Part shown: piece by piece, positions 33,593-45,176 of the stretch
How the letters are laid out: the number at the start of each line of letters is the position of its first letter
How positions within the stretch are numbered: the stretch's first letter is position 1
Source: Acanthosepion esculentum
Taxonomy: Eukaryota > Mollusca > Cephalopoda > Sepiida > Sepiidae
Length of the DNA stretch: 64,000 bases
Assembly: GCA_964036315.1 (NCBI GenBank)
Contig: OZ038487.1
Span: 56,903,787-56,967,786 of the forward strand
Direction of reading: 5' to 3'
The notes under the pieces: model-generated
Databases searched by the model: none
What the model was told of the DNA's origin: nothing
Seen by the model: the letters and a program-made list of their open reading frames with translations, nothing else
Translations under genes and position numbers: made by a program

Positions 33593-33989
33593 TTCCTTCC
33601 ACTATTTTATAACAATTACGGCTCGACTCTCAAATCACTATCGGACAAGTAGAGACCTTAATCCTTCATTAAATAATGGAAACATTTTATTCACCAGTTT
33701 TTCTTTATATTTATCAACGGTGATGTACATTTTATTGAAAGAGTTCTTATTCCGGCCTGATTCCCGACGTTGCCTGAGGATGCAAAAAGAAAAATATACC
33801 ACGGCCGTAAGTTGATATTATTCTTAACTGCGGTACACAACGAGGGGTCCACAGTAGACCTCGCCGTCAATCCAAAGTTCATAAAATTTTGGGAAACCCG
33901 GATCAACCCTATCGAGACGAAACACCGGCATCAACCGAGGGGGGACAAAGATAGCCGGATGATGTGTAAGGTCGATATTACTCAACAAA

Positions 33990-34480
33990 GCTAACGACAG
34001 CGGAAGAAGAGAAAATATGAATAGAGGTTGCAGGTTTTCGCTGAACTGCTGTGTCATATCAATCCTTCTATATGGCGGGAAATGTTGGATAATTTTTTTT
34101 TTTTACAGAGGAAGAGGAGACTTCCGGCAACGGAGATGTCAGTCTAGAGAAGGATGCCGAGAATGCCATGGACCGAGTATATTAACAACTAGGCAGTCGT
34201 AAGGAAAACCGAAACAAAAAGGACAGAATCCGAAAGAGACAGCTGGACTTTTTGGCACTCGAAAGGAGAAGGGACGGCCTGAAGAGACAGGACATATTGA
34301 AAGTATGAAGAACAGGCGGAGACGGAGAGTATTCTACCTGACGAGCTTTGTGCAAATGGATGACAGAACAATGAATAGGAGTGATGATAAAAAAAACAAA
34401 AAAAAAACGTTGCTGATGGATGTATGTAAGATATGAAAAGCCAAGATCGCCAACGCCCTGAAGGGACGCGGAACATGAGA
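33990..34480 (+). pseudogene. RTE-like LINE C-terminal fragment
   Basis: The frame at 34017-34202 carries NCCVISILLYGGKCWIIFF, the NRYVISVLLYGSECWTIS motif of this family. Then follow frames with QLDFLALER-EGTA-RDRTY, a NLTSFVQMDDRTM segment and YEKPRSPTP (the K-RKLWRAMIANALKGRGT tail). A T10 run and several frameshifts break it. Confidence 0.72.
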
Positions 34481-34616
34481 TTATTTCGTTTTAACTTAAC
34501 TTTTTTCCGCTATATATATTTTAGGTGCAAGTGTGATTTTCTACAGTGCAATCGGAACCAAGTCATTATGCATACATTTCTGCATAAAAAGATGTAACGA
34601 ATGTGCAAAACATATA

Positions 34617-34783
34617 CAGTGTAACCCGGATATAAGAGACCCGGATATAAGAGAGATTTTCTCTGGTCCCAAATTAGAGCCTGTGTTAATGTATATATAA
34701 TAGACCAAACCCGGATATAAGAGAAACCCGGATATAAGATACTTCTCCGGTCCGGACAACTCTCTTATATCCGGGTTACACTG
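34617..34783 (-). mobile_element. pogo/Tigger-like MITE, copy in reverse orientation
   Basis: Ends CAGTGTAACCCGGATATAAG and its inverse, flanked by TA (34615-34616 and 34784-34785). The interior is the same as in the 13.06-kb copy but inverted, and CCGGATATAAGAGA is additionally duplicated near both ends. Confidence 0.87.
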
Positions 34784-34805
34784 TATACACATGCAATTTA
34801 AAATA

Positions 34806-34987
34806 CAGTGTAACCCAGATATAAGAGAGTTGCCGGGACCGGAGAAGTATCTTATATCCGGGTTTCTCTTATATCCGGGTTTGGTCTATTTTGTTTACAT
34901 TAACACAGGCTCTAATTTGGGACCAGAGAAAATATCTTATATCCGGGTTTCTCTTATATCCGGGTCTCTCATATCCGGGTTACACTG
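34806..34987 (+). mobile_element. pogo/Tigger-like MITE, second copy in forward orientation
   Basis: Same terminal repeats with TA flanks (34804-34805, 34988-34989). It lies about 22 bp from the previous copy and in the opposite orientation. Internal TCTTATATCCGGGTTT units are duplicated in this copy too. Confidence 0.87.
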
Positions 34988-35101
34988 TATCTAATTTTGG
35001 TTTACTTGTACAAAACTATTCGAATAAAAGACGACGCATAAAAAGCACCACGTGGGAATCGAAGTCAACATTAAATTCAGTCAGCTTGCTGGTTGTTTGA
35101 T

Positions 35102-35425
35102 TTTGTTTCGCGGCATATCATCACCTCTATGGGTTATTTAATGCCGAAGTCTAAATATTCTGAACACAACCTTATAGCTTCAACTACAAATAAAATGTAT
35201 TGTTGGTAATTTTACTATAAAAAATGTATTTTTATACTTTCATAGTGTTTTGTTTTTATTTGAGGGATCACTATTTTCCCATAGTTGGGACCCCCCTAAC
35301 AGGTGCTACTACCCCGGGTCAGAGTGGAATGGGAACAAGAGAAATTAAGAGGTGGTTCCATGCTCCTCAAAACGTCCAATCTCCCGACCAGAGGCCTTGC
35401 TGCCGGATGTAGTTCAGCCAACCTG
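35102..35425 (+). repeat. SINE-like family B, copy 5
   Basis: The head GTTTCGCGGCATATCATCAC and the middle ATGTATTGTTGG lead to CATAGTTGGGACCCC, CTACTACCCCGGGTCAGAG, AAGAGGTGGTTCCATGCTCC and AGGCCTTGCTGCCGGATGTA. The last GTTTACCGTCATACCC segment is missing. Confidence 0.78.
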
Positions 35426-35437
35426 TGAGCTAGTCTA

Positions 35438-35760
35438 TAAATAATAATGCTAATATCAACCGTTTCCTTATAAGGAAACATTAGGTATTCATTAATCGAG
35501 CACCCACTGCATCCGTCAGCTGAAGTTTATAAAATCCTTATCTTAAAAATAATTTTTCAGGAAAAACTAAAAGTGTCCAGTTACTGTTATTGCTCCTTCC
35601 AGTATTGATGGGAGTTTCCTTCCTACCCTTTAAAAAGGGAAGTAGTCTTGCTCATTGATAAATGATTAGATTAGTCGAATAGATCTTTAAACATTGACGT
35701 GGTTAACAATGTGAGTAACAGCATGGCTGCTACCACCTAAGGAAACATTCTAAGCTTCCC
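35438..35760 (+). repeat. Dispersed repeat family D, copy 2
   Basis: The longest copy. It opens with an exact 18-bp palindrome, GTTTCCTTATAAGGAAAC (about 35463-35480), and ends near CATGGCTGCTACCACCTAAG. The reverse complement of 54895-55115 covers the same interval. Confidence 0.68.
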
Positions 35761-35969
35761 TGATCAGCATAATCTTAACCTGTTCTGTAAACCGTTATCT
35801 TCCACACATATCTGCATAAGTTGTGCTTTTTACCCTGTAACCCTCTACCTCAAGTAGCCCTAGGGCCTTGCACAGAACGAACGTCATTGTAAAAAAAAAA
35901 AAAAATTCTTATAAATAAGCAATCGTATAGTGTCGATTGGCACGAATAAAGAAAATGTACTATAAATCC

Positions 35970-36160
35970 TCGCTAACACACTTGGGAAAGGTATGAATCC
36001 ACTTCTCCCACAGCTGTGGGTAAATAGCAGGACAGACCGGGTCCTATAGTCTTGGATAGCAACTGGTCTACCGCAGAAAGAATTGGTAACCTCGTCAGTC
36101 ATGTATCAAAACATACATGATCGCCTAAGCGTGTATCACGACTGGCACATAACTGACTAT
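35970..36160 (+). repeat. tRNA-headed SINE (family C) body, forward copy
   Basis: Blocks GTATGAATCCACTTCTCCCA, CTGTGGGTAAATAGCAGGAC, GACCGGGTCCTATAGTCTTG, AACTGGTCTACCGCAGAAAG and TACATGATCGCCTAAGCGTG match, in reverse, both copies at 40.27-40.73 kb. The head is absent or too decayed to see. Confidence 0.72.
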
Positions 36161-37078
36161 AAAACCACTTTCATCTATTTGGGTTTTATTAAAATTCTAA
36201 TCCTCGCTTTTTATAACAAACATTGCCGATGAAGTCAAAAGTATACAATAATAGCGGTGTTAAGGGAATAACCATCCTTTTCACACTATTTTTTTCGGAC
36301 ATGAATGTTAAACATTGCCGAAAATATATTGATATTTATATTAAGCTTACTTGAGTACGATAAAAAAATCGAGTAGGAAGAAATAAAATGTAGAAAGATT
36401 TCGTTATGCTAAATCTTCGAATCAAATTCATAACATTATTTAATTAGTTTGTGAGTGGTTTCGAAAAGTGAGTTTATTTTTTATTTTTATTCCCTTAATA
36501 AATTCGCCCGTTGTCGAGTAGTTATTACCAACTTGGTCTCACTATTGAGTAAAGAGAAAAATCGTTATTTCTAACACGGGATATAATCGATGACAGGGAA
36601 AATGACCAAGTGTCGTGTTATAGCAAAGAAACAGAGGAAAGAAATACGACAAAGTGGACAAAGTTTGAGTGTGACGCATTTCGTCCTTTAGAACTGCATC
36701 GGACTAAGTTTATATTTACGTTGATGCGACTGCACATGCGCACGCAGGTCATGGACAGCCGAGAATTTTAAATGCAATTTCTTTAAATTGCATATTTGTT
36801 TAGGGTGTATAATCTTGCAGATTCCATTTAGATTCTTTTTTTTTTTGTCTCCATCACGTTTGTGATAAGACGTCGCACATTGGGATAATGGAAACGTTGT
36901 AAGAATCTGGACGCAAAATTACTGTGGATGATCTAGCTATTAAAGCATTTTTCTAAACATTTTCGTCCTAGTAAATTGTTTTCTCTTAATTAGAGTGACA
37001 TTTTTGAAAACTGTCATACTTCTTTCCCCTAAAAATATTCTTAATTTCATGCATATATATACATAGATACACACACAC

Positions 37079-37137
<59 letters not shown>

Positions 37138-37302
37138 CTCTTATTTTACATCGAGCATTGTTTTTGTTTTTACCTCCAGCACTGTGCAATAGTGGTAGAA
37201 ACTGACACCAAATCGGTTGAGTTTCGATCCGGGCTTGAAGCATTCGGATGTCTAATCGCACTGAGGAGCTGTGATACAGCTTAACAGTACTGTCTGCGAA
37301 TG

Positions 37303-37352
<50 letters not shown>

Positions 37353-37403
37353 GTTTTTTATAATCAATTCACCACAAGCAAGGCGGGAATGCCACTAGTA
37401 CGC

Positions 37404-37452
<49 letters not shown>

Positions 37453-37869
37453 AAGGGAATTGAAGAAAGGATAAAAGATGAATGGAGTTGAAGACAGAAG
37501 ATGGCGACTGACGTTGCATTTAAATTTTTGAAGATAGTTTTCAGGGAAGCAAGTAAACAGGACGTAGTTCCACTATCGGGAAATGCGAGAAAAGAAACTT
37601 TTGGTGTAGAAGTGGCGGTTACATTTAACTATTTCAACAGTAAATGGGTGGGACGTAGATGTCAGTCTAGTAGCACGATTAAATTAATGTCGTATAGGCC
37701 TCAATGAAAAAAAAACAAAAAAACAAACTAGTCAGAAAAGTTGTCATGTCGGTGAGAAAGTGACTGAAATCGAGGTGCCAAGGCATGATCTATTATATTG
37801 TAGATCTTCCTTTGGATTTTGTCAAGATTTTCAAGATGAATAACAGGAGCGCTAGACCAGATATGGCAA

Positions 37870-37929
<60 letters not shown>

Positions 37930-38380
37930 CTTTTGCCAGTTTGTTGGGGAGCGCTCTATTCTTGAAATGACGGGGCGCATTGACAGTAGCTTAAAACTTA
38001 GTGTCCACCGAAAATCAACTAATAAAAATGATCTAATAACTTTCATCTTAAAATAAAATCCGGAATAATCTTTGGATTCTACTTAAGAGCATTCAAAATT
38101 TGCAAAATTTGAAGCCCTCAATATTAACACGAAGAGGAGAAAAACATAAAACACACTTTCAAGGCCTTCTAATGCACCGATTATTTAATATTCAATGCGA
38201 AGTAAAGACTTATTACATATTCGAAAATAGAAATATATATATATATATCATTAAAACGCAAAGTAAAAAATTATCCGCACTCTTGTTATGTAATGGCGAA
38301 ATCTTTGACTTACCCTCGTATATTCAATAATAATAGCTACAACTTCATCTTTTTTTAAATCAGTGCTCAATATCAGTGAA
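36160..38380. other. Intergenic DNA dense in microsatellites; possible tRNA-like segment
   Basis: (TA)n at 37082-37135, (CA)n/(TA)n at 37302-37346, (GA)n at 37406-37449, (CA)n/(TA)n at 37869-37926. On the minus strand at about 37300-37210, a CTCAGTGCGATTAGA box followed by CCGGATCGAAACTC looks like weak A and B boxes of a tRNA-derived SINE. The frame 37501-37707 has no recognised motif. Confidence 0.5.
36823..36925 (+). repeat. Dispersed repeat family E, copy 1
   Basis: CCATTTAGATTCTTTTT, then TCTCCATCACGTTTGTGATAAGAC, CACATTGGGATAATG. The same run occurs at 46575-46660 and 46735-46840 (same strand) and at 58935-59045 (reverse). Confidence 0.6.
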
Positions 38381-38381
38381 A

Positions 38382-39153
38382 TCTACTACTAAGTGACAAA
38401 TCAGGATGTGCGTGTAACGAATGCACGGCCGCAATTTTCGACGGATTTGCACCAAAATTTACATGCACATGCTCCAAGTTAGCAAAAAGACCAAGACCGA
38501 CTTTGCATTTCCCAACTCCCATCGATATTGGAAATAATCGATTTTTTCATGCTTCTACGGCAGTTTTCATGTAGTTTGCGGCCATTTTCTACTGGCCAGA
38601 GTGAGAGCCTATAGCTGACTGCCACGAACAGGCAGGAAGATTTTATTAGCCAGCGTGAGAGCCAACAGCTGACTGACAGGAATGTTAACTAGCATGCTAG
38701 CATGAAAAAAAAAAAACAATAGCTGCATTCGTCACAAGTGGGAAAAATTTAAATCTGCATGGCACTTTACTTCAATTGGCTCATTCGCTTGCTTAAACTC
38801 AACGTTGATTCTGATTCCGCAGAACTGGGTTGGGTGTGAAAAAGTATTTGTTGTTAACATTCTTTTTTCATTCGGTTTTTCCAGTTACGAGTCCTTTTTT
38901 AAAGCTGATCGTTTTGTGTTCATTTTGTTTAGTTCTTTTTTCGTAACAGATTTAATGTTTAGTATAGATCTTAGAAAAAATTCGCAGTGTGAGATAGGCA
39001 AGAAGTAAGGCATGTAGCAACATCAGCACAGCAAAGGGCACTCCTTTAAAGGCAAGGAAGGGCAAAAATATTTTAAGTCAAGTGATAGCGATTGCTGTAC
39101 GAGTCGTACGATTTTTTAATCAAGCAGGGGCAACGCCGGGCCATGCTGCTAGT
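38382..39153 (+). mobile_element. Non-autonomous Helitron (about 770 bp)
   Basis: The 5' end TCTACTACTAAGTGACAAAT begins with the TC dinucleotide of Helitrons and continues with TAACGAATGCACGGCCGCAA. The 3' end has a GC-rich stem block (CAGGGGCAACGCCGGGCC) followed by ATGCTGCTAGT, ending in the CTAGT form of the Helitron CTRR terminus. The base before the 5' end is A, as expected; the base after the 3' end is A rather than T. No Rep/helicase frame is present. GTACGAGTCGTACG just upstream of the 3' hairpin is another small stem. Confidence 0.8.
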
Positions 39154-39159
39154 AAACCA

Positions 39160-40262
39160 ATATAAACTGATGCTCAAAATCGTTTTTTAAAAAATGTTTA
39201 AAATTCCGGTTTTTCCAATCTATGTTACTCTCTTCTCTTTAGGCCCTTAAACCAACCTGATTGACTAACCCACTACTTTGTGTTGCCTTTGATCTTTGTA
39301 TCGAGTGAACAATGATATAAAAAAACTCGATTTTCAGGGATATTTTCTTCAGTTCAGCCGAACTTAGATATATCTAGGCCGGCTGACATTAATTTCACTA
39401 TATATATATATATATATATAAATAAAAGGGTTTTTAAGCAAATGTGTAGCCACAAAATATAACATTAGTAATAAGAAATAACGTCTACTAATTGCTTATA
39501 TGATCTGGAAATTCTTGCAAAAAATCAAACAATTGTCAGATTTCAATGAAAGTTTAAGGGCTTCAGACATGAATTAAATTATTTTATAAATGTTTGTGTT
39601 TTTTTTTTAACAAAATGTTGGTGATATTGGCAAATAGGACCGAAAGTCTAGAAATACCTATGTAAGCAATTTTGCCTCTATTTTTGGGGTAATTATTACG
39701 AAATGGTGGTAATACTCAATTGCTATTTTTATGAGTAAATTCATATGTCTATTGTGCTGGCATGTTTCAAACGTCTATAGATTTTTTTTCCTCACATTTG
39801 AAAATCTTATTCCATTTCCTCTTAAATTTATCAGCGTTAAGTTTTCAATAGAAAACTAAAATTGATGCGGTTTTAACAATGTAAAAGGGGGAAATATATA
39901 TATTTTCTAAGTCAGATTTAGTTAAAATTTACCTTTGTGACGTGAATAAAACAGAAAAGAAAAAAGAAACAGAATTCGGCGAAAACATAAGCAAAATAAA
40001 TATAAATCAATTTGAAAGAAAAAGAAAAAGCGGGTTGTTTTAAAAAGCTAAAAATAGCCAGAAAAATAACAAATAATGAAATGGGTAAAGAAGATAGATC
40101 ATCTGACCTTAAAAACTTTTTTATGAAGGTTTTTTAATGGTCTTATGGATTTAAATGGCAATTTTGCAGGATACATATACGTTTCAGGGAAAGATTTACT
40201 GAATGATGGCAAAAATATTTTAAACGAATAAAAAGAAAAGTATGAGAAAAAGAAACCTTTCC
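39160..40262. other. No recognisable gene
   Basis: AT-rich DNA with (TA)n at 39398-39421 and short homopolymer runs. No coding or bounded repeat structure. Confidence 0.5.
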
Positions 40263-40267
40263 TTAAG

Positions 40268-40492
40268 TCAGTCAGTTATGTGCCATGCGTGACACACGCT
40301 TAGGCGATCATGTATCTTTCGATACATGACTGACGAGGCAGATTTTTTTCCCATAGTAAGGTTGCTATTTCTTTCTGCGGTAGACCAGTTGCCATCCAAG
40401 GCTATAGAACCCGTTCTGTCCTGCTATTTACCTATAGCTTGGGTGGGGTGGATTCATACCTTTCCCAAGGGTATTAATTAGCACGTAAGTGA
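40268..40492 (-). repeat. tRNA-headed SINE (family C), reverse copy 1 of a tandem pair
   Basis: The reverse complement matches 35970-36160. It begins at the TCAGTTATGTGCCATGCGTG end, contains the palindrome ATGTATCTTTCGATACAT, and runs through TTTCTTTCTGCGGTAGACCA to GGATTCATACCTTTCCCAAG. Confidence 0.75.
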
Positions 40493-40496
40493 ATTT

Positions 40497-40748
40497 GAGT
40501 CAATTATGTGCCATGCGTGATACAGGCTTAGGCAATCATGTATCTTTCGGTACATGACTGACGAGACAGATTTTTTTTTCTCGCAGTAGATTGCCATTTC
40601 TTTCTGCGGTAGATCATTTGCCATTTAAGGCTATCGAACACGGTCTGCCCTGCTATTTACCCATAGCTGGAGGGAGAAGAGGAATCATACCTTCCCTAAG
40701 GGTATTAGCACGTAAGCCGCTCTCCATTACTCCAGCGTAGGTCACTAG
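40497..40748 (-). repeat. tRNA-headed SINE (family C), reverse copy 2 of a tandem pair
   Basis: A second copy directly after the first, in the same orientation. On the minus strand its upstream end (about 40748-40700) reads CTGGAGTAATGGAGAGCGGC, close to the A-box region of the 57.28-kb copy. The B box is lost by internal deletion. Confidence 0.72.
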
Positions 40749-41050
40749 AAATTATTTTTTTAAAATTCAACATATGATTTAACGAATTAATCTCATTTTC
40801 TTGATAATAATGGAAGTATTGTGCGTGTCGTTTTATCAAAAGCAATCTATTTTATTTTCTTGCAATATTTTATTTTTAAATTTCGTTTAGAATAATATAT
40901 TCCTTTTATAAATAGTTTTTTTTAAGTCACAAATTTATTTCAATTTAGTCTTAGGATGAAATCAAACATTGAATAATTGTATTCCATTTAACATTAGGCT
41001 CAGCCAATACTACAATTAGAACGTTAACCGTAACTACCAACATATATTTA

Positions 41051-41767
41051 CTGCAATTTCTTGAAAATACGCATTTTTCTTTTTACTGTAAGTTAGAGGT
41101 GCGTAGTATAAATAGGTTTGAAAATATTTTTTCGTTATTGATTTATAATATGTACTTGTTCTATAATAAGAAAGACTTTATCCCAATTTTCATTTTAAAT
41201 CCAACAATAATAATTTAACATTTTTTGTCAATAAATTTGTTTATCAGTAACCGCATTTTCTATTTAGCGAAAAATAAAAAAAAAATCTATAAAAAGGCCA
41301 ATTTCGAAGAAAAGAGGATATCAAGTTAATAATTTATTGAAATTTTAATTTTCCTCATTACTTTCTATTAGAATCAATATATAAATTGTCATTAAACAAA
41401 TTATCATTCACAATATTATCTTCGTCCTGTTCAAAATTTATCTTTGGCCTCTTCATTCTCTTGCCAAAGGATGTCATCTTCAGAGTCATCCATGGCTGTC
41501 GTGAAACAATACTTCTTGAAACCTCTCTTTATAACACCCCCACTGACGGAATTCCAACTCTGGTTTTGTCCTGTTGCCACTAACAGTAAAGCATTTTAGC
41601 TGCTTAGCTTCGAATTTATTCTTAATGTCAATGTCGACAAAATGTTTTCGTAATTACTTTTTTTTTTTTTAACAAAATTTATAGATGCGTATTATATATA
41701 GGGATAGATATATTTCTTAATTTTTGGATCATAAGTTGGGGCGCGTATTATTTTCGAGAAATTACGG
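41051..41767. mobile_element. TA-flanked terminal-inverted-repeat element (about 717 bp)
   Basis: The left end CTGCAATTTCTTGAAAATAC and the right end in reverse (CCGTAATTTCTCGAAAATAATA) form inverted repeats of about 30 bp, including GCGC/GCG-type continuation. Both ends are flanked by TA (41049-41050, 41768-41769). The interior is AT-rich without a transposase. The family also occurs at 60406-61018. The TA target suggests Tc1/mariner/pogo-type transposition. Confidence 0.72.
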
Positions 41768-42118
41768 TAACTGAACTGCAAATGATTTGAAAACTATTCC
41801 ACTAGCAGAATATTTATATTCAACACTTGTTGAGAAATTGAAAGGGACTAATGAACAAGTAGGGTATTTTTCAGTATGCTCACGTCATTATCGAATGTGA
41901 CACAAGGTCAGTTTAAAGTGGGTTTAGGTAGCAATAGCGTAGAAAGAAAAATGCTCATGCCTCTTATGCACTGGCGCTGGGTAATGAACCCCACTCCAGG
42001 AGGAGAGGTACTGCCTGAAGGGATGGACCCCTGAGGCTTGAGCTTAATGTTATTTTCAACTTTCCTTGATCGAAGCGAACTTCGATACTAGCTTGTGAAC
42101 TTTTATTATGATCGATTG

Positions 42119-42203
42119 ATTTGTTTGTTTGTTTAACGGCCTATCAACTCCTTATGGGTCATTTAATGCCGAAATTTAATTTTCTTGGGAGCTTTGAAGT
42201 AAT
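42119..42203 (+). repeat. SINE-like family B, head-only fragment (copy 6)
   Basis: TTTGTTTAACGGCCTATCAA, CTCCTTATGGGTCATTTAATGC and AATTTTCTTGGGAGCTTTG match the family head closely, then homology stops abruptly. It is a 3'-truncated copy about 215 bp upstream of a fuller copy. Confidence 0.75.
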
Positions 42204-42416
42204 AAAAATGTTATTCAGCTTTTACGACTGAATATATGGACGCTTTTGTGCTTATACACGTTTGTGTGGACATAATTACTAGAGGCGGCGATAAGTGTCT
42301 TAGTGTTTTATGTTATAGTTTTGTTGAAGTTATATTTTGGAATACAGTTTCATTTCTTTAAGAAATTGTCGAATATTATATGGATGCTTGATGAATGTAA
42401 TGAAAGTTCTTTCATG

Positions 42417-42772
42417 TTGGTTTTTTGTTTAGCGTCATATCAACCTCTATGGGTTATTTAATGCCGAAATCTGAATAATTTGAACACAAATGTATGCCTT
42501 CAACTACAGATAAAATGTATTGGTCATTTTACTATAAATGGGCCTTCATTTATATAAAAAAAATGTATTGCTGGCATTTTTACTGTAAAAATGTATTTTT
42601 TATACTTTTCTAGGGTTTTGTTTTTGTTTGGGGAGGTTACTATTTGTCTATACCTTGGTTCTTAAAAGGTGCTACCACACCGCGTCAGGGTGGACCTGGG
42701 AGCATCACAAATTAAGGGGTAGTTCCACGCTCCTCAGTTGCCGGATTTAGTTTATCGTCATACCTAGGACTA
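42417..42772 (+). repeat. SINE-like family B, copy 7
   Basis: The head TTTTGTTTAGCGTCATATCA, two ATGTATTGCTGG-type middle blocks, TATACCTTGGTTCTTAAAAG, CGTCAGGGTGGACCTGGGAG, GGTAGTTCCACGCTCCTCAG and TTTATCGTCATACCTAGGAC. A deletion removed the AGGCCTTGCT block. Confidence 0.75.
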
Positions 42773-43279
42773 AACTTTTATTAAAACTCGGATAAAAAAA
42801 AAGTAAGTAAACGAACTAAAAGCGCGGAATTCCGTCACGAAACCTTTGATCCAATAATCATCATGGCCAAATTTCCGGTTGGAAGTAACAACGAATTGTT
42901 CTCTATTATCCATTATTTTATAGTTTCTTAACTTCAAATATTTGAAAATAAACAGGTCATAAACTAAGATTGAAAACGGAAACCATTTAAAAACTACCTT
43001 ACATTAATCAGATATTTTTTTTACGTAAGATTACATGCATGGTTCTGATGCGAAGGCATTTGTCCGAAAAGGTTTCACTTCTTTAACCCAAGTATTTTTG
43101 TCCACCGTATAGAAAGTTTTGAGGAAATGGGAAGATGATCCTGCAGTATAGTGTTAGGTAAAAATCACGAAATATCTATAGATTAGTGTAAGTAGGTCAC
43201 CACACAATAAAAAGGGGAAAATGGAGCTAAATCAAATGTTAAAGTTCCAGAGTAGGGGGCGAAATCAGATGGTAGGTTA

Positions 43280-43525
43280 TTCATTATGCGTCGTAAGAGA
43301 ACATAGCTCTCCACAACTTCCTGTCCCTTGTAGCTCTTAATAAATTTTGTCTTATTTATCATAAACCCTGTTCCACCACCAATTTTACTCAAGCTCACTA
43401 ATTATGTTGTCTGTTGTCTTCAATATGTCCTATCAGTATCAGATTTTCCAAGCCCTCTTTCCTCATCATGTGCCCTGGAAACTTCAACTGTCTCTTCTTG
43501 ATTAAGAAGTTTCCTTTTTGTTTCC
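43280..43525 (-). pseudogene. RTE-like LINE C-terminal fragment, minus strand
   Basis: Inverse motifs on the plus strand: CTCTCCACAACTTCCTGTCC, then TTTACTCAAGCTCACTAA, CAAGCCCTCTTTCCTCATCA and TGGAAACTTCAACTGTCTCT. On the minus strand these decode as the RQLKFPGHMMRKEGLENL … SLSKIGGGTGFMINKTKF … SYKGQEVVESYVL tail. Confidence 0.68.
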
Positions 43526-44264
43526 ATTTTCTGATTTTTATTTTTAATCCGATTCTTTCATAAAATGATTGTTTAATATATTATCCTGCTGGAGATAATG
43601 TTTTATTTTAAATATACATTTCCATTAAACATGTATTTTCTAATATAAAAAAAAAACACTCCCAAGATAAAAAAAAAATAGTTATCAATTTACTTAGTTA
43701 AAACAAAACGTCCAAATAATTTTAAACCAACAAAAGTTGAATAAACATATTTCTGAGAGACTCTGTAAAAAGAAAAACACGCTACTAATCCCATGTGCAA
43801 ACCAACAAGAGAAGTTACCGGACATAGATTAACTAATATATTTCGGTTCCTGCTTTGTCAGAACGGTTATAACTTGAATGATAGCAGAAATAATTACAGT
43901 ATTTAGGTACTTATTAAACTTACCTTAACTGGACGAAAGACTGTAGAAGGTCGGACTCGCTTAGAATGGCTTTTCGGACGAGGTTACTAAACTCCAATTC
44001 GAAAACCAGTAATTATTATCGTTGAAAGAAAATACGTGTTGTGATAATTAAACATCATTCAGTTTTTTGGTTTTATTTTTCTCTTTTTAAAGAAATTTTC
44101 ATCATTTTTTTCTGTAGTAGAACTGATAAATATTTTCTTATTTCAATCACAGTATTGTACTGTTAAGATCGGAAGTTAGCGAATGCTATAGCAATTACTT
44201 TATTATAGGCAATCTGTGAAATTCGAGCTTAGAGAAATCCTTGAAAGCGTCACCAAAGCATTTA

Positions 44265-44445
44265 ATTGTGTCTCGGTGTCAATGGTTAATGAACTCGTCT
44301 AGTTGACCATTACTACCGAGTAATGAGTTCGATCCTCATTGGTTACCCTATACTGCAGCCACGTGCCAAACTAAGTTAAACCATATCATTTCTCAGCATG
44401 ATGGCTTTGAGGCAGAAATTAAACAAATTCCATCCCCTGCCTGGC
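44265..44445 (+). repeat. Possible tRNA-derived SINE
   Basis: AGTAATGAGTTCGATCCTCA has a good B-box core (GAGTTCGATCC) about 35 bp downstream of a weak A-box-like TCAATGGTTAATGAACTC. The following 100 bp (TACTGCAGCCACGTGCC … TTTCTCAGCATGATGGCTTT) may be the SINE body, but I see no second copy in the window. Confidence 0.35.
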
Positions 44446-44871
44446 TGCACCTTTTCCATTGAACTCAAAGGGGTATGATTAGGGTTAGTAACAGAAATGT
44501 CTACAAAAAATATTGACAAAAGACCAAGACAATTTCTGGTACCATCCCCCGCATTAGTGTGAACGGCTCCAGTTTTTGACCGAAGTCAAACTTACCATCG
44601 TAACGGGGAATAGGGAAACAGTTTCACCAATATTGCGTTTTACTGAATTCTATAGTTTGCATAATGTTTTTTTTCCTGCAAGTCTTGAAAAGGGTTGTTG
44701 GAGGATCGTCTCTACAGATAGCCTGCCTTTCAACTTTGTAAACGCTTAAATGAACATTCTTTAACCAAAAAGTGGAAAAGAATTAAGAAGGGGTTTCCCC
44801 AGTATATGATAATTGTTTCTATTTGTCAGATTTTGAGAACTCTGCAACACTCTTTTCACATACACATAAAC

Positions 44872-44874
<3 letters not shown>

Positions 44875-44943
<69 letters not shown>
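44875..44943. repeat. (TA)n microsatellite, left of the palindrome
   Basis: About 34 uninterrupted TA units. Confidence 0.97.
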
Positions 44944-44945
<2 letters not shown>

Positions 44946-44991
44946 GAAATGAAGAGGTTATAATGGTTCCAACGAGAGAAAAGTGTGTATA

Positions 44992-45102
44992 TTAAAAAGA
45001 AGAGAAGTACCGCAAACTTTTTTGGTTGTAATGTGGGTTTTTTTTTTTTTTTTTTTTTTTTTAAATATTATTCTTTAAAAACTATGAAAAATAAAGAATA
45101 AT

Positions 45103-45139
<37 letters not shown>

Positions 45140-45176
45140 CACATTACAACCAAAAAAGTTTGCGGTACCTCTCTTC

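Noticed and set aside
33765..33830. A further Penelope-type motif (CCTGAGGATGC … CACGGCCGTAAG)
   Set aside because: The order is reminiscent of the terminal motif, but GAAA is absent and no helix II forms; too weak to list.
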